From positions 1,015,001 to 1,079,000 of the forward strand of contig NZ_CP147020.1 of the NCBI RefSeq assembly GCF_037126435.1: a stretch of 64,000 nt of DNA. Reading direction: 5' to 3'. The notes below the pieces were generated by a model that did no database searches, was not told where the DNA came from, and saw nothing but the letters and a program-made list of their open reading frames with translations. Source of the stretch: Bernardetia sp. ABR2-2B (GTDB taxonomy: Bacteria > Bacteroidota > Bacteroidia > Cytophagales > Bernardetiaceae). Made by a program: the position numbers and the translations under genes. Below, piece by piece: positions 45,556 through 54,106 of the stretch; position 1 is the stretch's first letter, and every line of letters begins with the position of its first letter.

Positions 45556-45969
45556 TTATGCTACTGCCTTTCGTTTTTTATTTGTCTTTGCTTCTACTTC
45601 TGAAAGACAAACCAAAAAAGCGCACTTCTTTTGCAGAATGTTGTACCACACTAAAGAGTATTCAAAAGGCTTACAAGCTGTTTCTAAGGCATCACTACAC
45701 ACGAAATCAAAAAACATAGGCAAGTATATTTTTGCTTGTGTGGCTACTAACATTATATCTTGTCCTTGTTTTAGATGATAGATTGTACTAACACAATCGT
45801 AAAAATTAATAATTACTTCTTGCTCCTTTGGGCTGCCCTGTGTTTGGCTCTTAGTGCATAGCTCATAAACTTGGGCCACAAATCCATATAAATTTTTATC
45901 TGTCAATAGACTTACATAGACTGGAGCAGTAGCGTTTTTTTGTTCGGTTGTCAATTCTGAAAACGTCAT
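45556..45969 (-). CDS. Element protein of unknown function
   Basis: 137 residues, mostly helical, with several Cys and an acidic-to-basic gradient ending in KTNKKRKAVA. No family is recognised. An AGTGGGAAAA box lies 19 bases before the ATG and a second one 24 bases further on. It sits between the integrase and the helicase genes, in a place often taken by regulators or excisionases, but no HTH is visible. Confidence 0.55.
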   Translation of the reverse strand: MTFSELTTEQKNATAPVYVSLLTDKNLYGFVAQVYELCTKSQTQGSPKEQEVIINFYDCVSTIYHLKQGQDIMLVATQAKIYLPMFFDFVCSDALETACKPFEYSLVWYNILQKKCAFLVCLSEVEAKTNKKRKAVA

Positions 45970-45987
45970 GATAATTGGTTATTAAAA

Positions 45988-45997
45988 AGTGGGAAAA
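45988..45997 (-). promoter_or_regulatory. AGTGGGAAAA box 2
   Basis: AGTGGGAAAA followed by TTGATTTA, 19 bases before the ATG at 45969. Confidence 0.5.
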
Positions 45998-46011
45998 TTG
46001 ATTTACTGAAT

Positions 46012-46022
46012 AGTGGGAAAAC
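46012..46022 (-). promoter_or_regulatory. AGTGGGAAAA box 3
   Basis: AGTGGGAAAAC followed by TATTTTTTAAAA. It lies between box 2 and the integrase stop, so it may form a pair with box 2 for the same gene. Confidence 0.45.
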
Positions 46023-46028
46023 TATTTT

Positions 46029-46976
46029 TTAAAATCGTTTGAGAATAGGGAATACAAAATTTCTTTTTCTCAAAACTCGTGCATCTGGACGGCTCAAATA
46101 ATTATAAGTAGATTCTCCATTTGTGTGTCCTAAATAATCCTGTACGCATTGAGGATTATAATTATTCTCTTTATATACATCTAATGCTGTTGTAGCTCTG
46201 AAACTATATAGCGTTTGAAACTTATCAAGCTCTAGGGCATCTTTTACCTTTTTGAATGCATGACAAAAAGTGTTTTTACTGGCTATCTTTTTTCCTATGC
46301 CCTTTGACTGGTTAGAAAACAAATAATAAGAACTTGGAAACTTATCAATATTCCATTTTTTGAGTTCCTTAATAAATTCAATAGGAATTTCAATCGTTCT
46401 TTCTATGCGTGTCTTTATAGTTAGACTTTCGGGACGTATGAGCCAATTTTGAGTATCAATATTACCTACTCTTAGCTGTCTAATTTCATTCGGTCTTAAT
46501 CCTGTGTATCTGAAAAACTCAATAAAACGCAATAGAAAAACATTGTTTTCTCTTAGATAATCATATATTTTTTTGATTTCCTTGTCATTGTACGGCTTAT
46601 GATATTGCGTACTTTCTTTGCGTAACCTTGGGATTGATAAAGCATTGTTTCTGTTTATCCATTCCTTTTCATAGAAATAATGAAAGGCATTTTGTAAGAA
46701 GTTTCTATAGTCATTATAACGATTATTACTCACACCCCTATCCTTTTTCATAGCTGCCAAAAGTTCGTATAAAACGCCTGTGGTTGCGTTCTCTATTGGT
46801 AGAGTGTCAATACCTAATTTTTGCAAAGTAAGAAGCATAATATTAGAAATTGACTTAATACGCTCATCTGTTCGGTTGCCGTTTAGATTTGTTTTGTAAG
46901 CCAAATACACCTCAATACCTTCATATAAATTTGAAGGTTTATGAAATGCTACGACTGGTTTAATTGGTTTTAACAT
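46029..46976 (-). CDS. Tyrosine recombinase (element integrase)
   Basis: 315 residues with an N-terminal SAM-like core-binding part (MLTLQKLGIDTLPI) and a C-terminal catalytic domain. The conserved Arg is in YTGLRPNEIRQL, the second Arg in LYSFRATTALDVY (the usual His before it is changed), the Gly-His in QDYLGHTNGESTY and the nucleophile Tyr close to NYLSR. It should catalyse integration and excision at the tRNA-His att site. It lies about 0.9 kb from attR. AGTGGGAAAAC touches its ATG. Confidence 0.9.
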   Translation of the reverse strand: MLKPIKPVVAFHKPSNLYEGIEVYLAYKTNLNGNRTDERIKSISNIMLLTLQKLGIDTLPIENATTGVLYELLAAMKKDRGVSNNRYNDYRNFLQNAFHYFYEKEWINRNNALSIPRLRKESTQYHKPYNDKEIKKIYDYLRENNVFLLRFIEFFRYTGLRPNEIRQLRVGNIDTQNWLIRPESLTIKTRIERTIEIPIEFIKELKKWNIDKFPSSYYLFSNQSKGIGKKIASKNTFCHAFKKVKDALELDKFQTLYSFRATTALDVYKENNYNPQCVQDYLGHTNGESTYNYLSRPDARVLRKRNFVFPILKRF

Positions 46977-46995
46977 AGTGGGAAAACTTTGTTTA
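46977..46995 (-). promoter_or_regulatory. AGTGGGAAAA box 4 at the integrase start
   Basis: AGTGGGAAAACTTTGTTTA directly precedes the integrase ATG (46976). It has the longest match with box 1. Confidence 0.55.
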
Positions 46996-47247
46996 ATTGG
47001 TTACTGATTCCTTTGGTAAAAATTTAATGGTACTCTCGTGGAGCTCCAAAATGTGTACATCGAAATATTCTGAAAGCCTTTGCATTTCGTCGAACATTAA
47101 TGGTTTTTCATTTCGGATTAATTGATAAAAACGTCTTGAACCTATACCGATATGAGAAAAAAACGCCCTGTTAGGTTTAAAAGTCATTTTTCTATCATTC
47201 TCATAGGCTTTAAGTATCGTTTTTAGCCTGTTATTTGATTGTTTCAT
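46993..47247 (-). CDS. Small Cro-like DNA-binding protein
   Basis: 84 residues from the ATG at 47247 (the longer GTG version is open to 47286). It has a helix-turn-helix-like segment (NRAFFSHIGIGSRRFYQLIRNEKPLMFDEMQRLSEYFDV in outline). It overlaps box 4 by a few bases at its end and is divergent from the XRE gene, so the two regulators probably share the palindromic operators at 47376-47416. Element switches of this form usually control integrase and replication. Confidence 0.65.
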   Translation of the reverse strand: MKQSNNRLKTILKAYENDRKMTFKPNRAFFSHIGIGSRRFYQLIRNEKPLMFDEMQRLSEYFDVHILELHESTIKFLPKESVTN

Positions 47248-47375
47248 AGTCTTAAAAATTGTTTTTGAATACTCAAATATACGCACTCAAAAGAATAAAA
47301 TATAATTTAAAAGCCCAAAAGCTATATAAATTAACATTTATTATACTTTCAAAATCTAAATGGTTTAGGGTTATG

Positions 47376-47385
47376 AACTATAGTT
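47376..47385. promoter_or_regulatory. Palindromic operator O1
   Basis: AACTATAGTT, a perfect 10-bp palindrome, repeated at 47407-47416 at a centre distance of 31 bases. Confidence 0.7.
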
Positions 47386-47388
47386 ATA

Positions 47389-47396
47389 TATTTTTG
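47389..47396 (+). promoter_or_regulatory. Bacteroidota -7 promoter box
   Basis: TATTTTTG fits the consensus TAnnTTTG and lies between the two operators, 24 bases before the XRE start codon. The -33 box is not clear. Confidence 0.6.
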
Positions 47397-47406
47397 TATA
47401 AAAAAT

Positions 47407-47416
47407 AACTATAGTT
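47407..47416. promoter_or_regulatory. Palindromic operator O2
   Basis: AACTATAGTT, ending 3 bases before the XRE start codon. With O1 it flanks the promoter, so the XRE protein probably represses itself. Confidence 0.7.
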
Positions 47417-47419
47417 AAT

Positions 47420-47836
47420 ATGAAATTTACTACAGGAATAAAAATAAACGAGGCTATCAAGTCAGAAAGAATTTTAAGAGGTTTATCTCAGTCCGATATG
47501 TCTGAAAGTTTGGGGATTACACAAAACGCCTACAGTAAGATAGAGAGGGGAATTAGCTCAATTTCTTTAGAAAGATTTATTGAAATTTGTAAAATACTGG
47601 AGATACCTTCTTATGGATTTCTAGAGTATTGCAAATTTGCAATAAACAAAGAAAATTACAGTAAATTCGTTAAACGTATGACAATTACTCCTGAAGAGAT
47701 TGAAGAAGAAGCTATATATAAAAAAAAACTAGAAGACAAAGTAAAAACATTGAGTAGTACAATAGATGAAAAAGATAGGTTAATATCTATACTTGTGGAA
47801 AAAATAAAAGGTTTGGAACAAGAACTAGAAAAATAG
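47420..47836 (+). CDS. XRE-family transcriptional regulator
   Basis: 138 residues. The N-terminal HTH (LSQSDMSESLGITQNAYSKIERG) is a standard XRE domain; the C-terminal half is a coiled coil (residues about 95-138) likely for dimers. It is the only plus-strand gene of the element and starts right after the AACTATAGTT pair. Divergence from the Cro-like gene makes it a candidate master repressor of the element. Confidence 0.85.
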   Translation: MKFTTGIKINEAIKSERILRGLSQSDMSESLGITQNAYSKIERGISSISLERFIEICKILEIPSYGFLEYCKFAINKENYSKFVKRMTITPEEIEEEAIYKKKLEDKVKTLSSTIDEKDRLISILVEKIKGLEQELEK

Positions 47837-47902
47837 CATTTTTGAGCTACTTAGCAATAACAAAAGGCATTAAAAAAGAGCAAAAATTAGGGTTTAAAAA
47901 TC

Positions 47903-47918
47903 CCCCACTGTTCGCCCA
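47903..47918 (+). repeat. Attachment site attR
   Basis: CCCCACTGTTCGCCCA, identical to the tRNA-His 3' end at 39508-39523. The tRNA body is missing here. It is followed by the original terminator of the tRNA gene. Confidence 0.9.
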
Positions 47919-47925
47919 TAGTTTC

Positions 47926-47966
47926 AAAAGGCTTTTAAACTTACATAGTTTGAAAGCCTTTTTTTT
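47926..47966. terminator. Displaced tRNA-His terminator
   Basis: AAAAGGCTTTTAAAC pairs with GTTTGAAAGCCTTTT, followed by a T run. In the uninserted chromosome it would directly follow tRNA-His. Confidence 0.75.
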
Positions 47967-48102
47967 ATGTCCTTTTATTTGTATTTCGTTGAAATAATAA
48001 TTCTTTTTGCTCTAAGAGTAAGGTTTATTGAAATTCTCAATTATATTTCCGTATTTAGATTTCCGTTATTTTCTTTGATGAAATAGGTAATAAATACAAA
48101 AA

Positions 48103-51100
48103 ATGATTTTAGAAGAATACATCAGCAAAATCAATCAGCGTTTTCAATTAGGAAACTCTACTGAGCATACATTTAGAGGAGATTTACAAACACTTTTAGA
48201 AAGTATTGTTCCTAAAGTATCAGCTACCAATGAGCCGAAACGTATTGCTTGTGGTGCGCCTGACTATGTTCTGACTAAAAAGGATATTCCTGTCGGATTT
48301 ATTGAAGCCAAAGATATTGGAGATAAAGACCTTGAAGGAAAAAAGAAAACTGGCAATAAATCCCAATTTGATAGATATAAAAACTCCCTTGATAATCTTG
48401 CTTTTACAGATTATTTGGATTTCCATTTTTATCAAGAAAAAAAGTTTGTCAAAAGCATTGCTATTGGTAAAATAGAAAATGGACAGATAGAACCCATTAG
48501 AGAGAATTTTGAGAGTTTCGAAAGGCATATCAACGATTTTTGTATCTATGAAGGACAAACTATAAAAAGTCCGAAAAAATTAGCCGAAATGATGGCTGCA
48601 AAGGCGCAACTATTAGCTGAAGTAATAGAAAGCTCACTCAATTCAGATGAAAAAGAACGTCAAAACTCTTCTTTAAACGAGCAATTTGAAGCCTTCAAAC
48701 AAATCTTGATAAAAGGTATCTCACACAAAGCCTTTGCTGATGTGTATGCTCAAACAATAGCCTACGGAATGTTTGCAGCACGACTGCACGATGATTCGCC
48801 TACTTCTTTTACTCGTCAGAGAGCTGCTGTACTGATTCCAAAATCAAATCCTTTTTTGCGTAAATTATTCCAGTACATAGCAGGGTATGATTTAGATGAA
48901 CGTTTGGTTTGGATTGTAGATAGTTTGGCAGATATTTTTTCACATGCAAATGTAGAAGCTGCATTGGAAGAGTACGGAAGAGAAACACAAACAGAAGATG
49001 CCCTCATTCACTTTTACGAAACTTTTTTGGCAGAATACGACCCAAAACTAAGAAAATCAAGAGGGGTTTGGTACACGCCGAAACCAGTAGTTAATTTTAT
49101 AGTTCGTGCCGTTGATGATATACTCAAAACTGAATTTAATCTATCTAAGGGACTAACAGACAGCAGTAAGACCAAAATTAAAGTAAGTGAAAAAGGCGAT
49201 TTAGTAGAAAAAGAAGTACATAAAGTACAGATTCTTGACCCAGCAACAGGAACAGGAACATTTTTAGCCGAAACAGTAGAACACATTTACAAACAATTCC
49301 AAAATCAAAAAGGAGTTTGGAATAGCTATGTAGAAAATGACCTTTTACCTCGTTTGAATGGTTTTGAGCTGCTGATGGCTTCGTATGCAATGGCTCATCT
49401 AAAACTAGATTTTCTACTCAAAGAAACAGGCTTTAAACCTACCTCAGAGTCAAACAAACAGGAGCGTTTTAGAATTTTTCTAACAAATTCATTAGAAGAA
49501 GGTAGTACAGAGCTAGAAAGCAGTTTTGCAAATTGGCTTAGTACAGAAGCAAATGAAGCCAATAAAATCAAAAAAGATACGCCTGTAATGGTTATTTTGG
49601 GTAATCCTCCGTATAGTGGCGAAAGTCAGAATAAAGGAAAATGGATTATGGAATTGATGGAAGATTATAAGAAAGAACCCGAAGGAAAAGTAAAATTAAA
49701 GGAAAGAAATCCAAAATGGATAAATGATGATTATGTCAAGTTTTTGCGTTATGGTCAGCACTTTATAGAAAAAAATGAAAGTGGTATCCTTGCTTTTATT
49801 AATCCACATGGCTTTTTAGATAATCCTACTTTTAGAGGAATGCGTTGGAATTTGCTTAAGACATACGATAAAATTTACACCATAGATTTACATGGTAATT
49901 CTAAGAAAAAAGAAGTTTCGCCTGATGGAAGCATAGACCAAAACGTCTTTGATATTCAGCAAGGTGTCAGTATCAATATTTTTGTCAAAACTGGAAAAAA
50001 GAAAAAAGACGAACTAGGACAAGTTTTTCACTATGATTTGTATGGAAGAAGGGAACATAAGTATGATTTTTTAGATAATCATTCTCTTAAAGATATATCT
50101 TTCACAAAACTTCCAAATGTTGCACCTAATTATTTTATGGTGCAAAAGGATTTTGAAGCACAAGCAGAATATGATAAAGGGTTTTCTGTCAATGAATTAT
50201 TTGTAATTAATTCAGTAGGAATTGTGAGTGGTAAAGACGCTGTTTTAATAAATTATAATCATAAAGATTTAACTACAAACATAGAATCAGTTTATCACTC
50301 TAGTCCAGAACATGAATTGATAAGAAACATTGATTATCGTCCCTTTGATACAAGAAGTATTTATTATGATACCGATTTGATAGAAAGGGCAAGAGAGAAA
50401 GTAATGCAACATTTTATCAATGATAAAAATATTGGATTAACATTACCTAAGATAAATAAGGAAAATGACGAGATTGGTTACACTAATTCATTTATTACCA
50501 AAAATATAATTGACGCAAGAATTTCCGATAGATTCATAACTTCAATATTCCCTCTTTACCTCTATCCAGAAAAAGAAAAACCAAAAAAACTATCAGAAGA
50601 AAGAAGAACTATTTTATATCTTCAATGGGAAGAAAAAAGAGCAAGTTTAGAAACTATGAAAAAGGCGTTTGCAGCCCTTACACAGATGTATGAAATCAAA
50701 AATGGAAATCATAAAGAAGCTCAAAAAATATATAAAAAACAGAAGAAGGAATATGACAAACTAAAAGAAGAGGTAGAAAAGCTAACAAATGCCTTAGAAA
50801 TGAAAGAAGCAACAAATGGAACACTCTATGAAGCACAAGAAGAACCAAGAAAGCCGAATCTAAAAAAAGAAATAGTAGCTCAAATCGCTCAAAAATTAGG
50901 TTTAGTTTTTACGGTGGAGAAAACAAAAAAGAAAGGAACGTTTGCGCCTATTGATATTTTGGATTATATCTATGCTGTTCTTCATTCACCAAAATATAGA
51001 GAAAAGTATAAGGAGTTTTTGAAGATAGATTTTCCTAGAGTTCCTTATCCTACTGATGCAAAAACGTTTTGGAAATTGGTTGATTTAGGAGGTCAGATAA

Positions 51101-51447
51101 GACAAATTCATTTATTGGAAAGTGATGTAGTAGATAATTTTATTACTTCTTATCCTATTAGCTCAAATGAGGGAGGCGAAAACGAAGTAGAACAACGTCC
51201 AAAATATGCTCTCAATAAAAAAACTGATTTAGGAAAAGTCTATATCAATGAAACTCAATATTTTGATAATGTACCAAAAATAGCTTGGGAGTTTTATATT
51301 GGAGGTTATCAACCTGCCCAAAAGTGGCTCAAAGATAGGAAAGGTAGAAAGCTCACTTTTGAGGACATCAATCACTATCAAAAAATCATCGTTGCTTTAT
51401 CTGAAACAGATAGATTGATGAAGGAAATTGATACTATTTTGTTTTAA
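48103..51447 (+). CDS. Single-polypeptide restriction-modification enzyme (type IIG/ISP-like)
   Basis: 1114 residues. The N-terminus has a PD-(D/E)xK-type nuclease pattern: Pro53-Asp54 in GAPDYV and Glu68-Ala-Lys70 in GFIEAKDI. The N6-adenine methylase motifs follow: motif I LDPATGTGTFLAE at 378-390 and the catalytic NPPY at 501-504. The C-terminal half should be the target recognition domain. A helicase, as in LlaGI-type ISP enzymes, is not seen and the size is about 450 residues smaller. Phage defence is the expected role. It stands alone just to the right of attR. Confidence 0.85.
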   Translation: MILEEYISKINQRFQLGNSTEHTFRGDLQTLLESIVPKVSATNEPKRIACGAPDYVLTKKDIPVGFIEAKDIGDKDLEGKKKTGNKSQFDRYKNSLDNLAFTDYLDFHFYQEKKFVKSIAIGKIENGQIEPIRENFESFERHINDFCIYEGQTIKSPKKLAEMMAAKAQLLAEVIESSLNSDEKERQNSSLNEQFEAFKQILIKGISHKAFADVYAQTIAYGMFAARLHDDSPTSFTRQRAAVLIPKSNPFLRKLFQYIAGYDLDERLVWIVDSLADIFSHANVEAALEEYGRETQTEDALIHFYETFLAEYDPKLRKSRGVWYTPKPVVNFIVRAVDDILKTEFNLSKGLTDSSKTKIKVSEKGDLVEKEVHKVQILDPATGTGTFLAETVEHIYKQFQNQKGVWNSYVENDLLPRLNGFELLMASYAMAHLKLDFLLKETGFKPTSESNKQERFRIFLTNSLEEGSTELESSFANWLSTEANEANKIKKDTPVMVILGNPPYSGESQNKGKWIMELMEDYKKEPEGKVKLKERNPKWINDDYVKFLRYGQHFIEKNESGILAFINPHGFLDNPTFRGMRWNLLKTYDKIYTIDLHGNSKKKEVSPDGSIDQNVFDIQQGVSINIFVKTGKKKKDELGQVFHYDLYGRREHKYDFLDNHSLKDISFTKLPNVAPNYFMVQKDFEAQAEYDKGFSVNELFVINSVGIVSGKDAVLINYNHKDLTTNIESVYHSSPEHELIRNIDYRPFDTRSIYYDTDLIERAREKVMQHFINDKNIGLTLPKINKENDEIGYTNSFITKNIIDARISDRFITSIFPLYLYPEKEKPKKLSEERRTILYLQWEEKRASLETMKKAFAALTQMYEIKNGNHKEAQKIYKKQKKEYDKLKEEVEKLTNALEMKEATNGTLYEAQEEPRKPNLKKEIVAQIAQKLGLVFTVEKTKKKGTFAPIDILDYIYAVLHSPKYREKYKEFLKIDFPRVPYPTDAKTFWKLVDLGGQIRQIHLLESDVVDNFITSYPISSNEGGENEVEQRPKYALNKKTDLGKVYINETQYFDNVPKIAWEFYIGGYQPAQKWLKDRKGRKLTFEDINHYQKIIVALSETDRLMKEIDTILF

Positions 51448-51576
51448 ATGGTAAATCAAGTTTTATAAAAATTTTATCAAACAATTCAGTTTTATTGAAG
51501 TTGGTAATCTATAATTCATTCTATTTTTTTGAATTTATTTTTAAACTCATTTTTAACCCTAAACTATTTTTTACTT

Positions 51577-52188
51577 ATGGCATTCGAACTTCCTAAGTTG
51601 CCTTACGACTACAACGCTCTTGAACCAAATATCGATGAGCAAACAATGACAATTCACCATACAAAACACCATCAAGGCTATACTGACAAGCTAAATGCAG
51701 CTATCAAAGGTACAGATATGGAAGGAAAAAGCATTGAAGAAATTCTAAAAAGTGTTAGTTCTTCATCTAATAAAGCTGTTCGAAATAATGGTGGTGGATA
51801 TTACAATCACGACCTTTTTTGGAAAGTAATGTCACCAAACGGTGGGGGAGAACCTTCTGGAGAACTTGCAGAAGCAATCAATAAAGCATTCGGTTCTTAT
51901 GCAGATTTCAAGACCAAATTTGAAGAAGCTGCCAAAACACAATTCGGTTCGGGTTGGGCGTGGCTTATCGTAAAAGCTGATGGCTCATTAGCTGTTACAG
52001 GAACGCCAAACCAAGATAATCCATTGATGGAAGTAGCTTCTGAAAAAGGTACTCCTGTTTTGGGAATTGATGTTTGGGAACACGCATACTATCTGAAATA
52101 CCAAAACAAACGTCCTGATTATGTAGGTGCATTTTGGAATGTTGTAGATTGGAGCAAAGTAGCAGAAAACTATACAAATGCTAAATAA
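51577..52188 (+). CDS. sodA: Superoxide dismutase (Fe/Mn family, Mn-type residues)
   Basis: 203 residues from the ATG at 51577, which gives the normal start [16 protein letters not shown]. Metal ligands: His27, a His in YYNHDLFW, and Asp and His in [11 protein letters not shown]. The NQDNPLM segment puts Gln where Mn enzymes have it, so Mn or cambialistic use is more likely than Fe only. It removes superoxide in the cytosol. A strong terminator follows. Confidence 0.93.
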   Translation: MAFELPKLPYDYNALEPNIDEQTMTIHHTKHHQGYTDKLNAAIKGTDMEGKSIEEILKSVSSSSNKAVRNNGGGYYNHDLFWKVMSPNGGGEPSGELAEAINKAFGSYADFKTKFEEAAKTQFGSGWAWLIVKADGSLAVTGTPNQDNPLMEVASEKGTPVLGIDVWEHAYYLKYQNKRPDYVGAFWNVVDWSKVAENYTNAK

Positions 52189-52217
52189 TTTGTTTCAGCA
52201 GACTTAGAAAATTATAC

Positions 52218-52257
52218 AAAAGCGTTTTATCTTAAATTGGATAAAACGCTTTTTTTA
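52218..52257. terminator. Hairpin terminator after sod
   Basis: AAAAGCGTTTTATC pairs with an ATAAAACGCTTTT arm and is followed by T residues. Confidence 0.85.
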
Positions 52258-52387
52258 GTATATTGATTTTTATAAATACTATAAATCCAAATTTTGAATA
52301 ACTTTAAAGCATTTTTAATCGTATAAAATATTTTAAAACAAAACCATTTATACCTATTTTTTTAATCACCTAACTTAATTAATTTTT

Positions 52388-53053
52388 ATGTTCAAAAAAA
52401 TGGCTTCCGAAGCTCTCGGACTTAGTGATATTGGAAAAATTATTTCACCAGAAAACTATAACAAAGTAGAATCTGATGATTATATTTTGCACGAAGACAA
52501 TGAAAAAATATTCTTCTTAATAAAATCAAAACAGGACGAATACTGTTTTACTAATCGTGCCTTAATTCACGTAGATGGAACAAGTGCCATGAGCAAAAAA
52601 CGAACACTAAAAAGATATGAATATTATAAATATCCAATCTCTTCTGTTTTGTTAGAAACAGCAGGAACAATAGATTTAGATGTTGAAATAAAATTCAAAT
52701 TAGGCGTAAGAAATAGTGCCTCTTCTATTTCAAAATCAAGCTCGTCTTCTTCTGGAGGAGTTTCTTTTTCTATCGATGTAGATAAGAATCAATTAGAGCA
52801 ACTCAAAGATTTATATAAAGCTCTTTATACAATGTCTCTAATCGAAAGTAGTAATTATTCAGATTACAATGGAGCTTATGATGCCATCAATAAGGCTATT
52901 CAAGTAGTAGCAAATAATAGAACAAACGAAGCAAATCAAGCCGAAGAATTAGAGAGAGTAACTAAATATATTTCTCATTTTTTAGATGATGCAAAAGAAA
53001 AATATGTTAAAAAAGATTACTCTGATGTATTTTTGAAATATATCAATAATTAA
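52388..53053 (+). CDS. YvbH-like bacterial PH-domain protein
   Basis: 221 residues. The start MFKKMASEALGLSDIGKIISPENYNKVESDDYIL and the beta strands up to residue 140 (EYCFTNRALIHVDGTSAMSKKRTLKRYEYYKYP) match the bacterial PH domain; a helical C-terminal region (residues 145-221) resembles the YvbH extension that mediates oligomers. It has a Ser-rich linker (SISKSSSSSSGG). It is cytosolic with no signal peptide. Function unknown; related proteins have been seen in many bacteria without a defined role. Confidence 0.8.
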   Translation: MFKKMASEALGLSDIGKIISPENYNKVESDDYILHEDNEKIFFLIKSKQDEYCFTNRALIHVDGTSAMSKKRTLKRYEYYKYPISSVLLETAGTIDLDVEIKFKLGVRNSASSISKSSSSSSGGVSFSIDVDKNQLEQLKDLYKALYTMSLIESSNYSDYNGAYDAINKAIQVVANNRTNEANQAEELERVTKYISHFLDDAKEKYVKKDYSDVFLKYINN

Positions 53054-53067
53054 TTTTTCATAAAACC

Positions 53068-53109
53068 AAAAATACCTCTTAATCAAATTATTAATTAAGA
53101 GGTATTTTT
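53068..53109. terminator. Hairpin terminator
   Basis: AAAATACCTCTTAAT pairs with ATTAAGAGGTATTTTT. It separates the YvbH-like gene from the convergent VOC gene. Confidence 0.85.
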
Positions 53110-53129
53110 ATGAATAGGCTTTTCAATTC

Positions 53130-53639
53130 TTATTTGGTATATGCACCCGACGAATAGGTAAGCTCATAACTATGCGTATATATTTCGAAAACAATTCCAA
53201 AAGGGTCTTCTACATAACACATTTTATAAGGTTTATCGTTTGGATAATATTCTCTAATTGGCATTCTTTTTTTGCCACCATAAGATATGATTTTATCAAT
53301 CAATTCTTCAATATTTGGGTCTTGTATGCAAAAATGAAAAAGTCCTGTATTGAATGGATTAAATTCAGGAGCTTCTTTAACTCCATGAGGAAATGAAAAT
53401 AGCTCTACTCCAATTCCATCAGAAGTAGCTAAATGTGCAATTTCAAACTCTTCCCAATCTTCTCCAAAAACATCAATACACATCTGCCCAATAGCAGTTT
53501 CTTTTTCTTTTTTAATTTGAGAAGGCTCCATAATAATATACCAGCCCATTACCTCTGAATAAAACTTTACAGCTTCTTTAATATTTGGCACTGTCATTCC
53601 GATATGAGAAAATGATTTTGGATAATCTTGATTTTTCAT
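53130..53639 (-). CDS. VOC-family (glyoxalase/bleomycin-resistance-like) protein
   Basis: 169 residues with the VOC start FSHIGMTVPNIKEAVKFYSEVMGW, a His in LFHFCIQDPN and the C-terminal YVEDPFGIVFEIYTHS. The His and Glu of the repeats are kept and could bind a metal. It is divergent from an HxlR-type regulator, a common pairing for electrophile or thiol stress genes. The exact substrate is unknown. Confidence 0.85.
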   Translation of the reverse strand: MKNQDYPKSFSHIGMTVPNIKEAVKFYSEVMGWYIIMEPSQIKKEKETAIGQMCIDVFGEDWEEFEIAHLATSDGIGVELFSFPHGVKEAPEFNPFNTGLFHFCIQDPNIEELIDKIISYGGKKRMPIREYYPNDKPYKMCYVEDPFGIVFEIYTHSYELTYSSGAYTK

Positions 53640-53754
53640 AATCTATTTTTTAGTTATTGTCTATAATTAGATAACAAAGTTGAGCTATATTTGTCAAAAT
53701 AACAATAAGTTACCAAAATGTGTAAAATACAGACTATCAATTATTTATATTTTT

Positions 53755-54081
53755 ATGATTAACAAAAAACAACATTGTCCTCTTAATTATACAATGAATC
53801 TTATTGGAACAAAATGGAAACCTTTAATTTTATTTCATCTATTAGAAGGAGAATTACGTTCAGGAGAGTTACAAAAACAAATTCCAAGTATTTCAAATAA
53901 AATGTTTACTCAAACAGTTAGAGAATTAGAAAAAGATGGGCTTATTTGTAGAACAGTTTTTCCTGTATCTCCTCCTAAAGTAGAATATAAATTGAGTAAA
54001 AGAGGAAAGTCCTTAGAAAGTATTTTGAGAAGTTTAGATAAATGGGGATTGGAAGATAATAAAAATACTGCAACTGATTAG
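53755..54081 (+). CDS. HxlR-family transcriptional regulator
   Basis: 108 residues from ATG 53755. Winged helix with CPLNYTMNLIGTKWKPLILFHL, then ELQKQIPSISNKMFTQTVREL and LICRTVFPVSPPKVEYKLSKRG, the standard HxlR pattern. The Cys at the start of the fold can act as a redox sensor as in HypR. It probably controls the divergent VOC gene; the spacer has an imperfect palindrome around 53653-53676 (TTATTGTCTATAATTAGATAA). Confidence 0.88.
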   Translation: MINKKQHCPLNYTMNLIGTKWKPLILFHLLEGELRSGELQKQIPSISNKMFTQTVRELEKDGLICRTVFPVSPPKVEYKLSKRGKSLESILRSLDKWGLEDNKNTATD

Positions 54082-54106
54082 TGAATAGCTTCAATAAAAA
54101 TAACCT

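Larger units (their letters stand above)
39508..47918. mobile_element. 8.4-kb tRNA-His integrative element with its own replication genes
   Basis: Bounded by 16-bp direct repeats of the tRNA-His 3' end. From right to left it has a divergent XRE regulator and a Cro-like protein, a tyrosine integrase, a small unknown protein, a VirE/VapE-type helicase, a first iteron array, a toprim primase, a membrane protein, a second iteron array and two small proteins. All but the XRE gene run on the minus strand. No capsid, packaging, relaxase or mating genes are seen. This gene set resembles phage satellites or plasmid-like integrative elements; which one is not decided by the sequence. Confidence 0.88.

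Noticed and set aside
45387-45719. Plus-strand frames opposite the 137-residue element gene
   Set aside because: They have no start context or family pattern; the minus-strand frame fits the direction of all neighbours.
47903-47918. A second tRNA-His gene
   Set aside because: Only the last 16 bases of the tRNA are present; it is attR.
39508-47918. Complete prophage or conjugative element
   Set aside because: No capsid, tail, terminase, relaxase or type IV secretion gene is found among its proteins.
53653-53676. HxlR operator palindrome
   Set aside because: The symmetry is imperfect in very A/T-rich DNA, so it is noted only in the gene entry and not called as a site.
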